Origin: Litorimonas sp964610115 | GTDB lineage: Bacteria > Pseudomonadota > Alphaproteobacteria > Caulobacterales > Maricaulaceae | Direction: 5' to 3' | DNA: 53,560 nt | Assembly (NCBI GenBank): GCA_964610115.1 | Contig: CAZSUW010000005.1 | Location: 1-53,560, forward strand | In this document: positions 16,717 to 25,223 of the stretch, piece after piece | Position numbering within the stretch: position 1 is the stretch's first letter | Layout of the letters: every line of letters begins with the position of its first letter | The notes under the pieces: generated by a model | Told to the model about the DNA's origin: nothing | Seen by the model: the letters and a program-made list of their open reading frames with translations, nothing else | The model's database searches: none | Made by a program: the position numbers and the translations under genes

Positions 16717-17925
16717 ATGTCCAGCATACTTACAAATAAAGGCGCGATGGTCGCGCTTGAGACACTTCGCGGCATCAATAAAGGCTTGGCTGAAGTTCAA
16801 AGCCAAATTTCAACGGGCAAGCGCGTTGAAAATGCCCGCGATAACTCCGCGATTTGGGCCATTTCGACGGTCATGGAAACGGATGTGGCGTCGTTTGAAC
16901 AAATTGGCAATTCGCTGAACCTTGGTTCAGCCACGGTTGGCGTGGCACGGAACGCATCAGAGCGGGTAACGAGCCTTCTCCAGGATGCCAAGGAGTTAAT
17001 CGTTGGTGCGCAAGAATCCAATGTGGACCGCGATAAGATTCAGACGGATTTGGATGAATTGGTCAAAGAAATTGGTACAACGGTAAATGCTGCCCAGTTT
17101 AATGGGCAGAACCTTCTGAATAGCAGTGGTTCTATTTCGGTTCTCGCATCTCTCGACCGTGACACGAACGGAGACGTCTCCGCCACAAAAATCACGGTTA
17201 ATCGTCAGAACCTAACGACAGATGCGGCCGTGACGGATACGCTTGCAGCATCTGATGCGGGCGGTGCCACATTTGCAGCGTCGGGTCTTGATGGCTCTTC
17301 CGGGGCCGTCTCAGATGCCTTGGCGATTACGATCAATACTGCCGCAGCGGGTGAAGCAGAAGGCAATAGCTATAACTTCTCTATTCAGGGCACTGACATC
17401 ACCTATACGGCGTCAGCGACAGATGATCAGGATTCCATTGCTGCTGGCATCCGGGATGCAATCAATGCGGCGGGCCTGACCGGTGTAACAGCGAAAATCG
17501 ATAGCACGAATGCCAATGAGATCGACTTTGATGTGACCAATACGAATAATGGTTCCATCACGGCTGTCGCTAACGAACAAACAAAAGTCACCGAAGCGGG
17601 TGGCGGTCTGGCGGGTTTGGACGCGCTTAACGTGACAACGGATGAAGGTGCCGAAGCGGCTCTGGACCAGATCGAAGGATTCTTGCAGACCGCTATTGAT
17701 GCGTCTTCTGAGTTTGGTTCTAAGCAAAAGCGGATCGACCAACAGTCCGAATTCGTAACACAGCTTTCTGATAGCCTCAAGGTCGGTATTTCCACCCTTA
17801 CGGATGCCAATCTGGAAGAAGCCTCCGCGCGGTTGCAGGCCCTTCAGGTGCAGCAGCAGCTGGGCGTTCAGGCCTTGTCGATTGCCAATCAGGCGCCTCA
17901 GTCGCTCTTGGGTCTGTTCCGATAG
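16717..17925 (+). CDS. fliC: Flagellin
   Basis: The 402-residue protein has conserved D0/D1 ends: SSILTNKGAMVALETLRGIN, QSQISTGKRVENARDNSAIW at the N-terminus and ARLQALQVQQQLGVQALSIA, NQAPQSLLGLF at the C-terminus. The central part (about residues 150-300) is the variable, Ala/Thr/Asp-rich domain that faces outward. It is the only flagellin gene in the window. The last aromatic residue and arginine match alphaproteobacterial flagellins. flaF and flbT, which control flagellin export and translation, follow. A strong hairpin sits just after the stop. Confidence 0.97.
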   Translation: MSSILTNKGAMVALETLRGINKGLAEVQSQISTGKRVENARDNSAIWAISTVMETDVASFEQIGNSLNLGSATVGVARNASERVTSLLQDAKELIVGAQESNVDRDKIQTDLDELVKEIGTTVNAAQFNGQNLLNSSGSISVLASLDRDTNGDVSATKITVNRQNLTTDAAVTDTLAASDAGGATFAASGLDGSSGAVSDALAITINTAAAGEAEGNSYNFSIQGTDITYTASATDDQDSIAAGIRDAINAAGLTGVTAKIDSTNANEIDFDVTNTNNGSITAVANEQTKVTEAGGGLAGLDALNVTTDEGAEAALDQIEGFLQTAIDASSEFGSKQKRIDQQSEFVTQLSDSLKVGISTLTDANLEEASARLQALQVQQQLGVQALSIANQAPQSLLGLFR

Positions 17926-17943
17926 GACCGTCTTAAAACAAAT

Positions 17944-17971
17944 CGTGAGGGCGGATTTCGCCGCCCTTACG
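17944..17971 (+). terminator. Hairpin terminator after flagellin
   Basis: Two 11-base arms, CGTGAGGGCGG and CCGCCCTTACG, pair (one G-T) around a 6-base loop, 18 bases after the flagellin stop. A CTATTTTT stretch follows 9 bases later. It probably ends most flagellin transcripts before flaF-flbT and could stabilise the mRNA. Confidence 0.65.
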
Positions 17972-18012
17972 ACCTCCTCTATTTTTAAAGTCATCGTAAA
18001 GGCTTCGCTTGC

Positions 18013-18411
18013 ATGTCATACTCTCGCCTTGCCTATTCGGCATATCAAACAACGCGTGATGAAACGGCAGATAGCAAGTCCGTGGAAATCGAAATTTTGC
18101 GACGCGCAATTTTAAAACTGAAGCCATATTGTGGATCGGATTTCTACCTTGAGGCGGATAGCGCCGCAGTGCTCTCAGAGAATCTAAGGCTGTGGGATAT
18201 TTTCTCTGTCGACCTGCTTGATGAAAAGAATGACCTGCCAGAGGGTCTGCGCCTAAGCCTCCTACAGCTGGCCAATTTCGTTCGGACACACACGCTAGGT
18301 CTGTACCGGAATGAGGGTCGTGTAGACGTCCTTGTCGATATTAATCGCGCGGTTCTCGACGGTCTGAGCGGCATACCCGTCAATAAAATGTCCCAAACAG
18401 GAGCAGCCTAA
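18013..18411 (+). CDS. flaF: Flagellin regulator FlaF
   Basis: The 132-residue protein matches the FlaF family: RLAYSAYQTTRDETADSKSV, EIEILRRAILKLKP, and a central LWDIFSVDLLDEKNDLP with LLQLANFVRTHTLGLYR. FlaF is needed for flagellin synthesis or export and acts opposite to FlbT in Caulobacter and Brucella. Its stop shares one base with the flbT start, so the two are coupled, exactly as in other alphaproteobacteria. Confidence 0.93.
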   Translation: MSYSRLAYSAYQTTRDETADSKSVEIEILRRAILKLKPYCGSDFYLEADSAAVLSENLRLWDIFSVDLLDEKNDLPEGLRLSLLQLANFVRTHTLGLYRNEGRVDVLVDINRAVLDGLSGIPVNKMSQTGAA

Positions 18412-18854
18412 TGTCAGGACTCATGATTAGCTTGAAGCCAAATGAAAAGTTCCTTGTCAACGGCGCTCTGCTCGCCAATGGTCCCAAACGCGGTCAAATC
18501 TGTATTGAAGGAAATGACGTGAACGTTTTACGACTTTCTGATGTCATCCATCCCGACACCGTGCGTACGCCCGTGACGCGTCTTTATCACGCCCTGCAAA
18601 CGATCTTATCTGGTGATATGATGGAAGCTACAGCGAAGATTGACATCGCCGACCGATATGAAGCTTTGGCGTACGTTTTTGAAAACTCCCAAGGGGGGGA
18701 CAAGCTCGCCCTTTCACGTCGTGCGTGGGAGGGCGGGCGACACTATTCTGCCCTTTGCCACCTTAAGCCGTTAATTGCTCTAGAGACCGCGCTCTTTGCA
18801 GCAATGAAGGCGAACCAAAGTCGCGAGGATCAGCCCGTGGCTATGCGCGCCTGA
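18411..18854 (+). CDS. flbT: Flagellin mRNA repressor FlbT
   Basis: The 147-residue protein shows the FlbT family pattern: LMISLKPNEKFLVNGALLAN near the N-terminus, then PDTVRTPVTRLYHALQTILS and ARRAWEGG-like (LSRRAWEGGRHYSALCHLKP) in the second half. FlbT binds the flagellin transcript leader and lowers its translation until the hook is finished. It overlaps flaF and is followed one base later by the DUF1217 gene. Confidence 0.94.
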   Translation: MSGLMISLKPNEKFLVNGALLANGPKRGQICIEGNDVNVLRLSDVIHPDTVRTPVTRLYHALQTILSGDMMEATAKIDIADRYEALAYVFENSQGGDKLALSRRAWEGGRHYSALCHLKPLIALETALFAAMKANQSREDQPVAMRA

Positions 18855-18855
18855 T

Positions 18856-19695
18856 ATGCCCATCGCGCCATCACTGATTGGGGGCGGATTAAGTGGCTGG
18901 ACGTTCTTGCAAGTAACGCTGGACCGTCAGGTGGAAACGTTCGCAGACTCGCCTGATATCGCGCGGGATGAGGCCCATTTCAGAGCTGTGATGGGCGAGG
19001 CGGACGGGGTAAGCCTATCGGATTTTATGACGGATCGGCGCGTTTTAAAAACCGCGCTGCAAGCCTTTGGCCTCGAAAGCGAACTCGATAAGGGGGCCTT
19101 TGTGCGCCGTATTATTGAAGACGGCCCTGATGACGAAAATGGCTTTGCCCGCCGCTTGAACAACAGTGATTACCTAGCCTTAGCATCCGTTATCCGACCT
19201 GATGAGCGGGGTGTTATACGGATCAGCAAAACGCAGATCGAAGACATTATAACGCGGTCACGCCAGAACGCATTTGAACAATCCGTTGGCGAACAAGACA
19301 ATGACCTCCGTCTCGCGCTAAACTTTTCCGACTCTATCAGTGAGCTTGCATCAGAAAGTTCCTCGGACCGCGCTTTTTGGTTTCGCGTGCTGGGTTCCTC
19401 CCCTTTGCGGGAAGTCTTTACAACCGCTTTCCTTCTGCCGGACGGTTTCTCCAATATTGATATTGATAAGCAGGTAGAAACGCTGGCCAGACGGGCAGAG
19501 CAATTTATTGAAGGCGACCTGCGTCAGACCTTGGCGACGGAGTCCGGCATTGAAAAAATGACCCAACGCTTCCTGCTTCAAAGACAATTGCAGACAGGCC
19601 CGTCGGCGTTTAGCTCAGGCGCGCTTGCTCTAACGATTTTGGGATCTGGCCTTGGAACATCCGGTCTGACAGGGCTAGCCCTCAGTAACGCCTAA
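18856..19695 (+). CDS. DUF1217 flagellar-associated protein
   Basis: The 279-residue protein belongs to the DUF1217 family by its layout: SGWTFLQVTLDRQVETFADS near the start, DEAHFRAVMGEADGVSLSDF, LTALQAFGLE-like (LKTALQAFGLESEL), and the later FWFRVLGSSPLREVFTTAFL with DKQVETLARRAEQFI. Members occur in alphaproteobacterial flagellar loci; their role is unknown. It begins one base after flbT. Its final 21 bases overlap the convergent fliI 3' end, so the two transcripts are antisense to each other there. Confidence 0.8.
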   Translation: MPIAPSLIGGGLSGWTFLQVTLDRQVETFADSPDIARDEAHFRAVMGEADGVSLSDFMTDRRVLKTALQAFGLESELDKGAFVRRIIEDGPDDENGFARRLNNSDYLALASVIRPDERGVIRISKTQIEDIITRSRQNAFEQSVGEQDNDLRLALNFSDSISELASESSSDRAFWFRVLGSSPLREVFTTAFLLPDGFSNIDIDKQVETLARRAEQFIEGDLRQTLATESGIEKMTQRFLLQRQLQTGPSAFSSGALALTILGSGLGTSGLTGLALSNA

Positions 19696-21048
19696 AGCCT
19701 GAGTTAAGGCCTCAAACGGATCATCAAGGCCAGTCGATGGGCCGCTGGCAAGGAAGCGATCTAATTTGTCTTGCTGAGCGACCGCGCGGTCGAGCTGCGC
19801 ATCCCCTCCGGGTGCATATAATCCAGACTGTATCATCAGCCGGGCTTCGTCATACCGGCGCAGCAGGGATCGCCCATCGGATAAGAGCGCGTTTTCCTCA
19901 GCACTCGCGCAATCCGGCAGGGACCGCGAAACACTGCGCCCAATATCAATCGCGGGATAACGCCCCCGTTCCGCAATCTTTCGATCCATCACAATGTGCC
20001 CGTCAAGAATGCCTCTTACAGTATCGGCAACGGGTTCTTCCATGTCAGACCCTTCCACCAGGACAGTGAAAACAGTCGTTATGTCGCCTTCGCCCATTTC
20101 TCCCGGACCGGCGCGTTCGCACAGGGATGAAAGCGCCTGAAAGGTCGAGGGGGGGAAGGCGCGCAAAGCGGGGGGTTCACCTTGCGATAGGGCGACTTCT
20201 CGGTGGGCCTGCGCGTAACGTGTGAGGCTATCAAACAGGCAGAGCACGTGATGGCCTTGTTGTCGGAAAACTTCGGCTGAGGCCATGGCGAGATTGGACG
20301 TTCGTAATTTTACCGCCGGGGCGGCATCGGACGTCGCGGCGAAGACAATCGTATTTTTCATGCCGGTCTCACCCAACACCGTGTCTACAAAATGCCGGAC
20401 TTCACGGCCTCTTTCACCGATCAAAGCGATCACAGTCACGTCCGCAATGGTTTGACGGGCGAGGCCCGCTAGCAAGGTGGTTTTCCCGACGCCCGACCCT
20501 GCGAATAGGCCGATGCGTTGACCTTGGCAGAGGGGCAGAAATGTATCCAGCGCCGCATAACCTGTCTCCAATCGCGGCCCTATCGGCTTTCGATTAATTG
20601 CGGGCGGGGGGGATTGGTGCAGGTCGGCGGCCTCAACCCCTTGCGGAGGGCGCGAACCGTCCATCCGTTTGCCTTCATGGTCTAACACGTCTCCACACCA
20701 GGCCAGGCTGGGGTAAAGCGTTTCATTTCCACAGAGTTGAACGGCTTCTCCGGTGCTCAGGCCAATGGGATCCGCGTAGAGGGCGGCTAGACAATATTGT
20801 CCATCATCGGACACGATCTCAGCCGAGACCGATCCGATTTGAACGTGAGCCCCAATAGGCGCTCGCCCACTAAGCCCGGCTATTTTCGCCACACGTCCGG
20901 AAACGCCCACTAATCGACCCAATGTCCGATCGAGTTGTGGAAGGCGACGTTTTCTGAACCGACTTTCTAAAGGGGTTATGCGCACGAAATTCTTGACTGA
21001 CGTATTTACCAATAATTCACCAATATGGTGCATTTGTAAGGAAAGCAT
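19675..21048 (-). CDS. fliI: Flagellar export ATPase FliI
   Basis: The 457-residue protein is the hexameric ATPase of the flagellar export apparatus. It has Walker A at about residues 184-190 (AGSGVGKTT), the catalytic glutamate region ALIGERGREVRHFV, Walker B within HVLCLFDSLTRYAQAHREVA and the F1-beta-like ITTVFTVLVEGSDMEEPVAD. The C-terminus is typical. The N-terminus is about 20-25 residues longer than usual, and no clear ribosome site precedes the ATG at 21048; a start nearer FVRITPLESR is possible. The gene stands alone on the minus strand, divergent from flgB, with its 3' end inside the DUF1217 gene. Confidence 0.95.
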   Translation of the reverse strand: MLSLQMHHIGELLVNTSVKNFVRITPLESRFRKRRLPQLDRTLGRLVGVSGRVAKIAGLSGRAPIGAHVQIGSVSAEIVSDDGQYCLAALYADPIGLSTGEAVQLCGNETLYPSLAWCGDVLDHEGKRMDGSRPPQGVEAADLHQSPPPAINRKPIGPRLETGYAALDTFLPLCQGQRIGLFAGSGVGKTTLLAGLARQTIADVTVIALIGERGREVRHFVDTVLGETGMKNTIVFAATSDAAPAVKLRTSNLAMASAEVFRQQGHHVLCLFDSLTRYAQAHREVALSQGEPPALRAFPPSTFQALSSLCERAGPGEMGEGDITTVFTVLVEGSDMEEPVADTVRGILDGHIVMDRKIAERGRYPAIDIGRSVSRSLPDCASAEENALLSDGRSLLRRYDEARLMIQSGLYAPGGDAQLDRAVAQQDKLDRFLASGPSTGLDDPFEALTQALGVTEG

Positions 21049-21073
21049 TAACCATGGCTAGGATGGCCTAAAA

Positions 21074-21427
21074 ATGACCTTTGACCTCTCTGTGCTCCGA
21101 ATGGCTGGGGCTATGTCGAGCTATAGCGCCGAACGACATGCCCTCATTTCGCGTAATATTGCAAATGCCAACACACCGGGTTTCAAAGCCCAAGACCTCC
21201 GCGACTTTTCTGAAGTCTATGAACAATTCTCCGGAAGTGAGCGGGATTTTTCCAATGTGGATGCGACGATAGAGCGGGACGGTCCTATGTCGCCCAATGG
21301 GAATTCCGTGACATTGGAAACAGAGTTGATGCATGCGGCGCAGGCGCAAATGGATCATCAATTGTCGGTGGCACTCTATCGCTCTGCTTTGACCATGCTG
21401 AAAACCGCGGTCGGAAAAAATCTTTAG
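21074..21427 (+). CDS. flgB: Flagellar proximal rod protein FlgB
   Basis: The 117-residue protein carries the rod motif ALISRNIANANTPGFKAQDL near the N-terminus and a C-terminal helix (QAQMDHQLSVALYRSALTML, KTAVGK). FlgB is a rod subunit that contacts FliE and the MS ring. It heads the run flgB-flgC-fliE-fliQ-flhA-fliR-flhB, all closely spaced. Length is at the short end of the family (about 115-140). Confidence 0.93.
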   Translation: MTFDLSVLRMAGAMSSYSAERHALISRNIANANTPGFKAQDLRDFSEVYEQFSGSERDFSNVDATIERDGPMSPNGNSVTLETELMHAAQAQMDHQLSVALYRSALTMLKTAVGKNL

Positions 21428-21435
21428 GGGCTATC

Positions 21436-21813
21436 GTGACAGATCCAATTGCAAGAATTTTTGCGGCGTCAAGTTCAGGCATGCGCGCGCAAACCCAGCG
21501 CCTTTCCGTTGTCTCGGAAAACTTATCCAATGCCGATACGCATGGTTACAAGCGTAAGCTCATAACCTTTGCTAATGAAATGGACCGGGTTGAGGTCGAA
21601 CGGATTAGCCTGGATCGTCGCCAGGGTGAATTAGACTACCTCCCGGCTCACCCTCTGGCGGATGCGGCCGGTTATGTCGAGATGAGTAATGTCAACATGA
21701 TGGTCGAGTTAGCCGACGCCCGCGAAGCGTCGCACAGCTACGAAGCCAATCTCACCACATTTAAGCAAGCCGGTCAGATGTATCGCGGCCTGCTGGATCT
21801 TTTGAGGCGTTAA
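21436..21813 (+). CDS. flgC: Flagellar proximal rod protein FlgC
   Basis: The 125-residue protein has the rod signature SSGMRAQTQRLSVVSENLSN with ADTHGYKRK and the diagnostic C-terminal MSNVNMMVELADAREASHSY, EANLTTFKQAGQMYRGLLDL of FlgC. It starts with GTG at 21436, eight bases after the flgB stop (GGGGCTATC spacing). FlgC, FlgB, FlgF and FliE together form the proximal rod. Confidence 0.94.
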   Translation: MTDPIARIFAASSSGMRAQTQRLSVVSENLSNADTHGYKRKLITFANEMDRVEVERISLDRRQGELDYLPAHPLADAAGYVEMSNVNMMVELADAREASHSYEANLTTFKQAGQMYRGLLDLLRR

Positions 21814-21815
21814 GT

Positions 21816-22118
21816 ATGGAACTCTCAGCCACAACTAATGCTATTCGCCAATATCAGACGGCCAAAACCCAAATTGGTGGCCCGTCTAAATCCAGCGCGT
21901 CATCCGATGCGGCCTCATCGCTTGGCAAAAGTGTTGATGCCTTCTCAAAAGTCTTTGAAACCGTTGAAACTTCCAGTCAGGCCATGATGAACGGGACTGG
22001 GGATGCCCAGACCGTCGTCGAGGCTTTGGCGAATGCGGAGGTGGCCTTGGAAACGGCAGTCACTGTGCGCAACCGTGTTGTCGAAGCCTATCAAGAACTC
22101 TTGAGAATGCCGATCTAA
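21816..22118 (+). CDS. fliE: MS ring-rod junction protein FliE
   Basis: The 100-residue protein has a variable N-terminus and a conserved C-terminus (VVEALANAEVALETAVTVRN, RVVEAYQELLRMPI), which is the FliE hallmark. FliE is the first substrate of the export gate and links the MS ring to FlgB. It lies two bases after flgC, and its stop shares one base with fliQ. Confidence 0.94.
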   Translation: MELSATTNAIRQYQTAKTQIGGPSKSSASSDAASSLGKSVDAFSKVFETVETSSQAMMNGTGDAQTVVEALANAEVALETAVTVRNRVVEAYQELLRMPI

Positions 22119-22381
22119 TGACGGAGACTGACATTCTTGATCTGATGGGGCAGGCGCTGTGGGCGACCATGCTGATGGCCATGCCCCTTTTAGTGGCTGG
22201 ATTGGTCGTGGGTTTAATTGTCGGGCTCGTTCAGGCTCTGACGTCAATTCAAGAAATGACGCTAACCTTTGTGCCCAAGCTGGCAGCCATGCTTGCCGTG
22301 TTTTTCGTGTCCTTGGGTTTTATGACGCGGACGGCGCTCGACCTGTTTGAAAACTACGTTCTTCCGGCGATCGTTGGCTAG
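22118..22381 (+). CDS. fliQ: Flagellar export gate protein FliQ
   Basis: The 87-residue protein has two membrane helices (WATMLMAMPLLVAGLVVGLI; LAAMLAVFFVSLGF) separated by the conserved loop VQALTSIQEMTLTFVPK, the FliQ family signature. Four FliQ copies assemble with FliP and FliR into the export channel. It starts within the fliE stop and ends three bases before flhA. Confidence 0.96.
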   Translation: MTETDILDLMGQALWATMLMAMPLLVAGLVVGLIVGLVQALTSIQEMTLTFVPKLAAMLAVFFVSLGFMTRTALDLFENYVLPAIVG

Positions 22382-22384
22382 GTT

Positions 22385-24463
22385 GTGACGTTATTGGGTT
22401 TCAAATCCGGCGTCGTCGGACAGGGAACCGTCATCATGGCTGTTGGCCTGATGGCGATTATCCTGATGATGGTCTTGCCCATGCCGGCTTGGGTGATGGA
22501 TTTGGGCGTCGCAATCAGCTTTGCCTTTGCAATCCTGATTTTCACGCTGACCTTATTTATCGAAAAGCCGTTGGACTTCAGCGCCTTTCCGGCGGTGCTG
22601 CTCGCCTCTCTTCTTCTCAGATTGTCCTTAAATGTGTCTTCCACGAAATTAATCATCGGTCAGGGCCATACGGGAACCGATGCGGCGGGCAATGTCATTG
22701 AAGGTTTTGCCATGTTCATCATGGGCGGCAATATCGCCATCGGTTTGATCGTTTTCGCAGTCTTGGTGATCGTGAACTTTATGGTGATCACTAAAGGCGC
22801 AGGCCGAATGGCAGAGGTGGGCGCACGGTTCGCTTTGGACGCCATGCCTGGCAAGCAAATGGCGATCGACAGCGACTTATCCGCAGGGGCGATAAGCCAT
22901 GAAGAAGCGTCTCAACGGCGTCGATTGGAACAGGAAGAGACCGCTTTTTTAGGCAGTCTTGATGGTGTGTCGAAATTTATGAAAGGGGATGCCATTGCAG
23001 GCATTCTAATCACGCTTTTAAATTTGATTGCCGGCATTGCGATTGGCGTCGGGATGCACGGCCTATCATTTTCTGAGGCGATTAGCGTTTATTCCGTTCT
23101 GACTGTTGGGGATGGCCTCGTCAGCCAAATCCCGGCCGTTATCATCTCGATTGCAGCGGGCCTTCTCTTGTCAAAGGGGCGGGGCGAGGGAACGGTTGAT
23201 TTCGCCCTCATGCAGCAATTCGGACGTCATCCCATTGCGCTTTTTGCTGTGGCGGGAATAATGGTGATATTCGGCCTTTTCCCGGGCCTGCCGTTATTCC
23301 CCTTTTTGGTGGGTGCCCTAGGGCTGGGTATTGCCGCGTGGTTTTCGGCGGCGAAGGCGAAAGAGCCTCTGGTTGATGAGGCTCCGGTTGTAGACAAACC
23401 GACGGAGACGTCCTTGGCGGATGTCTTGGATCTTGACGAATTATCCGTAGAGCTCGCCCGCGATTTGGTCGGACCTGTCATGGAAGCCGAGTTCGGGTTT
23501 GATAAGCGGATTGATAAAATTCGGCGCTATGTGGCGGCCGAATATGGATTCCTTCTGCCCCCCATAAGGTTGTCCGATAACTTGTCGCTGACACGGTCAA
23601 ACTACCGGATCGTCTTGCAAGGGGCCGAGGTGGCGACGCATGAGCTGCACCCTGATAAGGTCATGGCGCTTGTCGAAATGGATGAGCATCCGGAAATCCC
23701 TGGGACGCAAACACAAGAACCCGTTTTCAAAGCGGCGGCGCGATGGGTTGATATAGAGTATGAGAATGAGTTGGCGCTTCTGGGTGTCACAACGGTAACG
23801 CCGATTGAGGTGCTTTCCACGCATTTGTTGGAGGTGGTGCAGGACAACCTGTCGATCTTACTGACGCGACGGGCTTTGCGGGACACATTGGACGCCTTCC
23901 GCCATGTAAGTGACCCGGCAAGAGCCCAGGCCAATGGGAAACTTTTGGATGAATTCCTTCCTGAAAAAGTGCCAGTTGAGACTTTACAGGCGGTTATGCG
24001 GCTGCTGCTTGAAGAGAGGGTGAGCGTTAGGAATCTACCCGTTCTCCTCGAAACAGTTGCCGATGGATTGGGGAATAAACTGAACCAAGACGCCATCGCT
24101 GATCTGGCGCGTCAACGCTTAGGGCGCACCTTCATCGGCAAGCTCAGAAATGACCAAGGGCAATTACCGATGATCCGAATTGGGTCTGATTGGGAAAACA
24201 TTTTTGCCGAAAAAGAAATGCGTGATGAAGCGGGTCGGACCGATATTGTTCTTAGCCCTGACGAGTTCAACAAATTGGCCGGCGATGTACGGAACCAGCT
24301 AGATGATGCTGCCAAGCGAGGCACATATGCCGTTGTAGCGGCCCCAGCGAATCGCCGGCGGTTCCTTCGGACTGTGCTCAAAGCGAAAGGCATTAAGAAC
24401 CCGGTTCTGAGTTATAATGAAATCGCCGCGACAGAGCGCCCCCTCATCTTGGGCGTTGCCTAA
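22385..24463 (+). CDS. flhA: Flagellar export gate protein FlhA
   Basis: The 692-residue protein starts with GTG at 22385. The first about 330 residues hold eight membrane helices and the FHIPEP signature area (FALDAMPGKQMAIDSDLSAG, then RRRLEQEETAFLGSLDGVSK, FMKGDAIAGILITLLNLIAG). The cytoplasmic domain (about 350-692) includes FGFDKRIDKIRRYVAAEYGF and a conserved C-terminus (VVAAPANRRRFLRTVLKAKG, then VLSYNEI). It forms the nonameric gate ring that receives substrates and chaperones. Length is normal for the family (about 690-700). Confidence 0.98.
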   Translation: MTLLGFKSGVVGQGTVIMAVGLMAIILMMVLPMPAWVMDLGVAISFAFAILIFTLTLFIEKPLDFSAFPAVLLASLLLRLSLNVSSTKLIIGQGHTGTDAAGNVIEGFAMFIMGGNIAIGLIVFAVLVIVNFMVITKGAGRMAEVGARFALDAMPGKQMAIDSDLSAGAISHEEASQRRRLEQEETAFLGSLDGVSKFMKGDAIAGILITLLNLIAGIAIGVGMHGLSFSEAISVYSVLTVGDGLVSQIPAVIISIAAGLLLSKGRGEGTVDFALMQQFGRHPIALFAVAGIMVIFGLFPGLPLFPFLVGALGLGIAAWFSAAKAKEPLVDEAPVVDKPTETSLADVLDLDELSVELARDLVGPVMEAEFGFDKRIDKIRRYVAAEYGFLLPPIRLSDNLSLTRSNYRIVLQGAEVATHELHPDKVMALVEMDEHPEIPGTQTQEPVFKAAARWVDIEYENELALLGVTTVTPIEVLSTHLLEVVQDNLSILLTRRALRDTLDAFRHVSDPARAQANGKLLDEFLPEKVPVETLQAVMRLLLEERVSVRNLPVLLETVADGLGNKLNQDAIADLARQRLGRTFIGKLRNDQGQLPMIRIGSDWENIFAEKEMRDEAGRTDIVLSPDEFNKLAGDVRNQLDDAAKRGTYAVVAAPANRRRFLRTVLKAKGIKNPVLSYNEIAATERPLILGVA

Positions 24464-24467
24464 GACC

Positions 24468-25223
24468 ATGGATCTGCTGTCGCAATTTGCTGAAGCTATT
24501 TTACCTCTTACAAACACGCTCTGGCCATTAATTGCGGTCTTTTCCAGGCTGTCCGCTTTCTTTCTTTTGGTTCCCGTTTTCGGAGAGCGCACCATCCCCG
24601 TGCGCATCCGTTTAGGGGTGGCCTTGATCTGTTCGTTTTTGCTCTTCCCTTTGATTGAAGGCGAGGCCGTTTCGAATATGAGCCAAGGTTTGACCCTGAT
24701 ACTCACAGAGGCGGTGTCGGGGTTTGCCCTGGGTCTATCGTTGCGGCTTTTTGTGATTGGTTTGCAAATAATCGGTACGATTATCAGTAATTCTCTGTCT
24801 TTGTCCCAGCCACTGGGAGAAGGGATTTCGACAGAGCCCAATCCTACAATTTCGACGTTTCTTATGCTGGGCGGGTTGACGCTAATGGTTAGCTTGAACC
24901 TTCATGTTGAACTGATCGTCATGTTGGCGCGATCCTTTCAAACGGTTCCGCTCGGATCAATGATGGATATGGGGGATCAGGCGCGCTGGCTCACGGACTT
25001 AGCGGTGTCTATGCTGCGGCTTTGCCTGTCGCTTGCCCTGCCGTTTCTGGTTTTGAACTTTACCTATAATCTGATCTTGGGTTTCTTGAACCGTGCCATG
25101 CCGCAATTGCTGGTTAGCTTTGTCGGCATACCCGGCATCACTTTGGCGGGCATTGTCCTGCTTATGGTCTGCGCCTCTGCTATCCTGCTTGCCTGGATGC
25201 GGGCTTTTGCAGCGTTGTTGTAA
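24468..25223 (+). CDS. fliR: Flagellar export gate protein FliR
   Basis: The 251-residue integral membrane protein shows the FliR pattern: PLIAVFSRLSAFFLLVPVFG, ERTIPVRIRLGVALICSFLL, then six or so membrane segments with LGLSLRLFVIGLQIIGTIIS and a conserved NRAMPQLLVSFVGIPG near the C-terminus. ATG at 24468 follows the flhA stop by four bases; the longer frame would overlap flhA by 47 bases. The stop shares one base with flhB, suggesting coupled translation. Confidence 0.96.
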   Translation: MDLLSQFAEAILPLTNTLWPLIAVFSRLSAFFLLVPVFGERTIPVRIRLGVALICSFLLFPLIEGEAVSNMSQGLTLILTEAVSGFALGLSLRLFVIGLQIIGTIISNSLSLSQPLGEGISTEPNPTISTFLMLGGLTLMVSLNLHVELIVMLARSFQTVPLGSMMDMGDQARWLTDLAVSMLRLCLSLALPFLVLNFTYNLILGFLNRAMPQLLVSFVGIPGITLAGIVLLMVCASAILLAWMRAFAALL

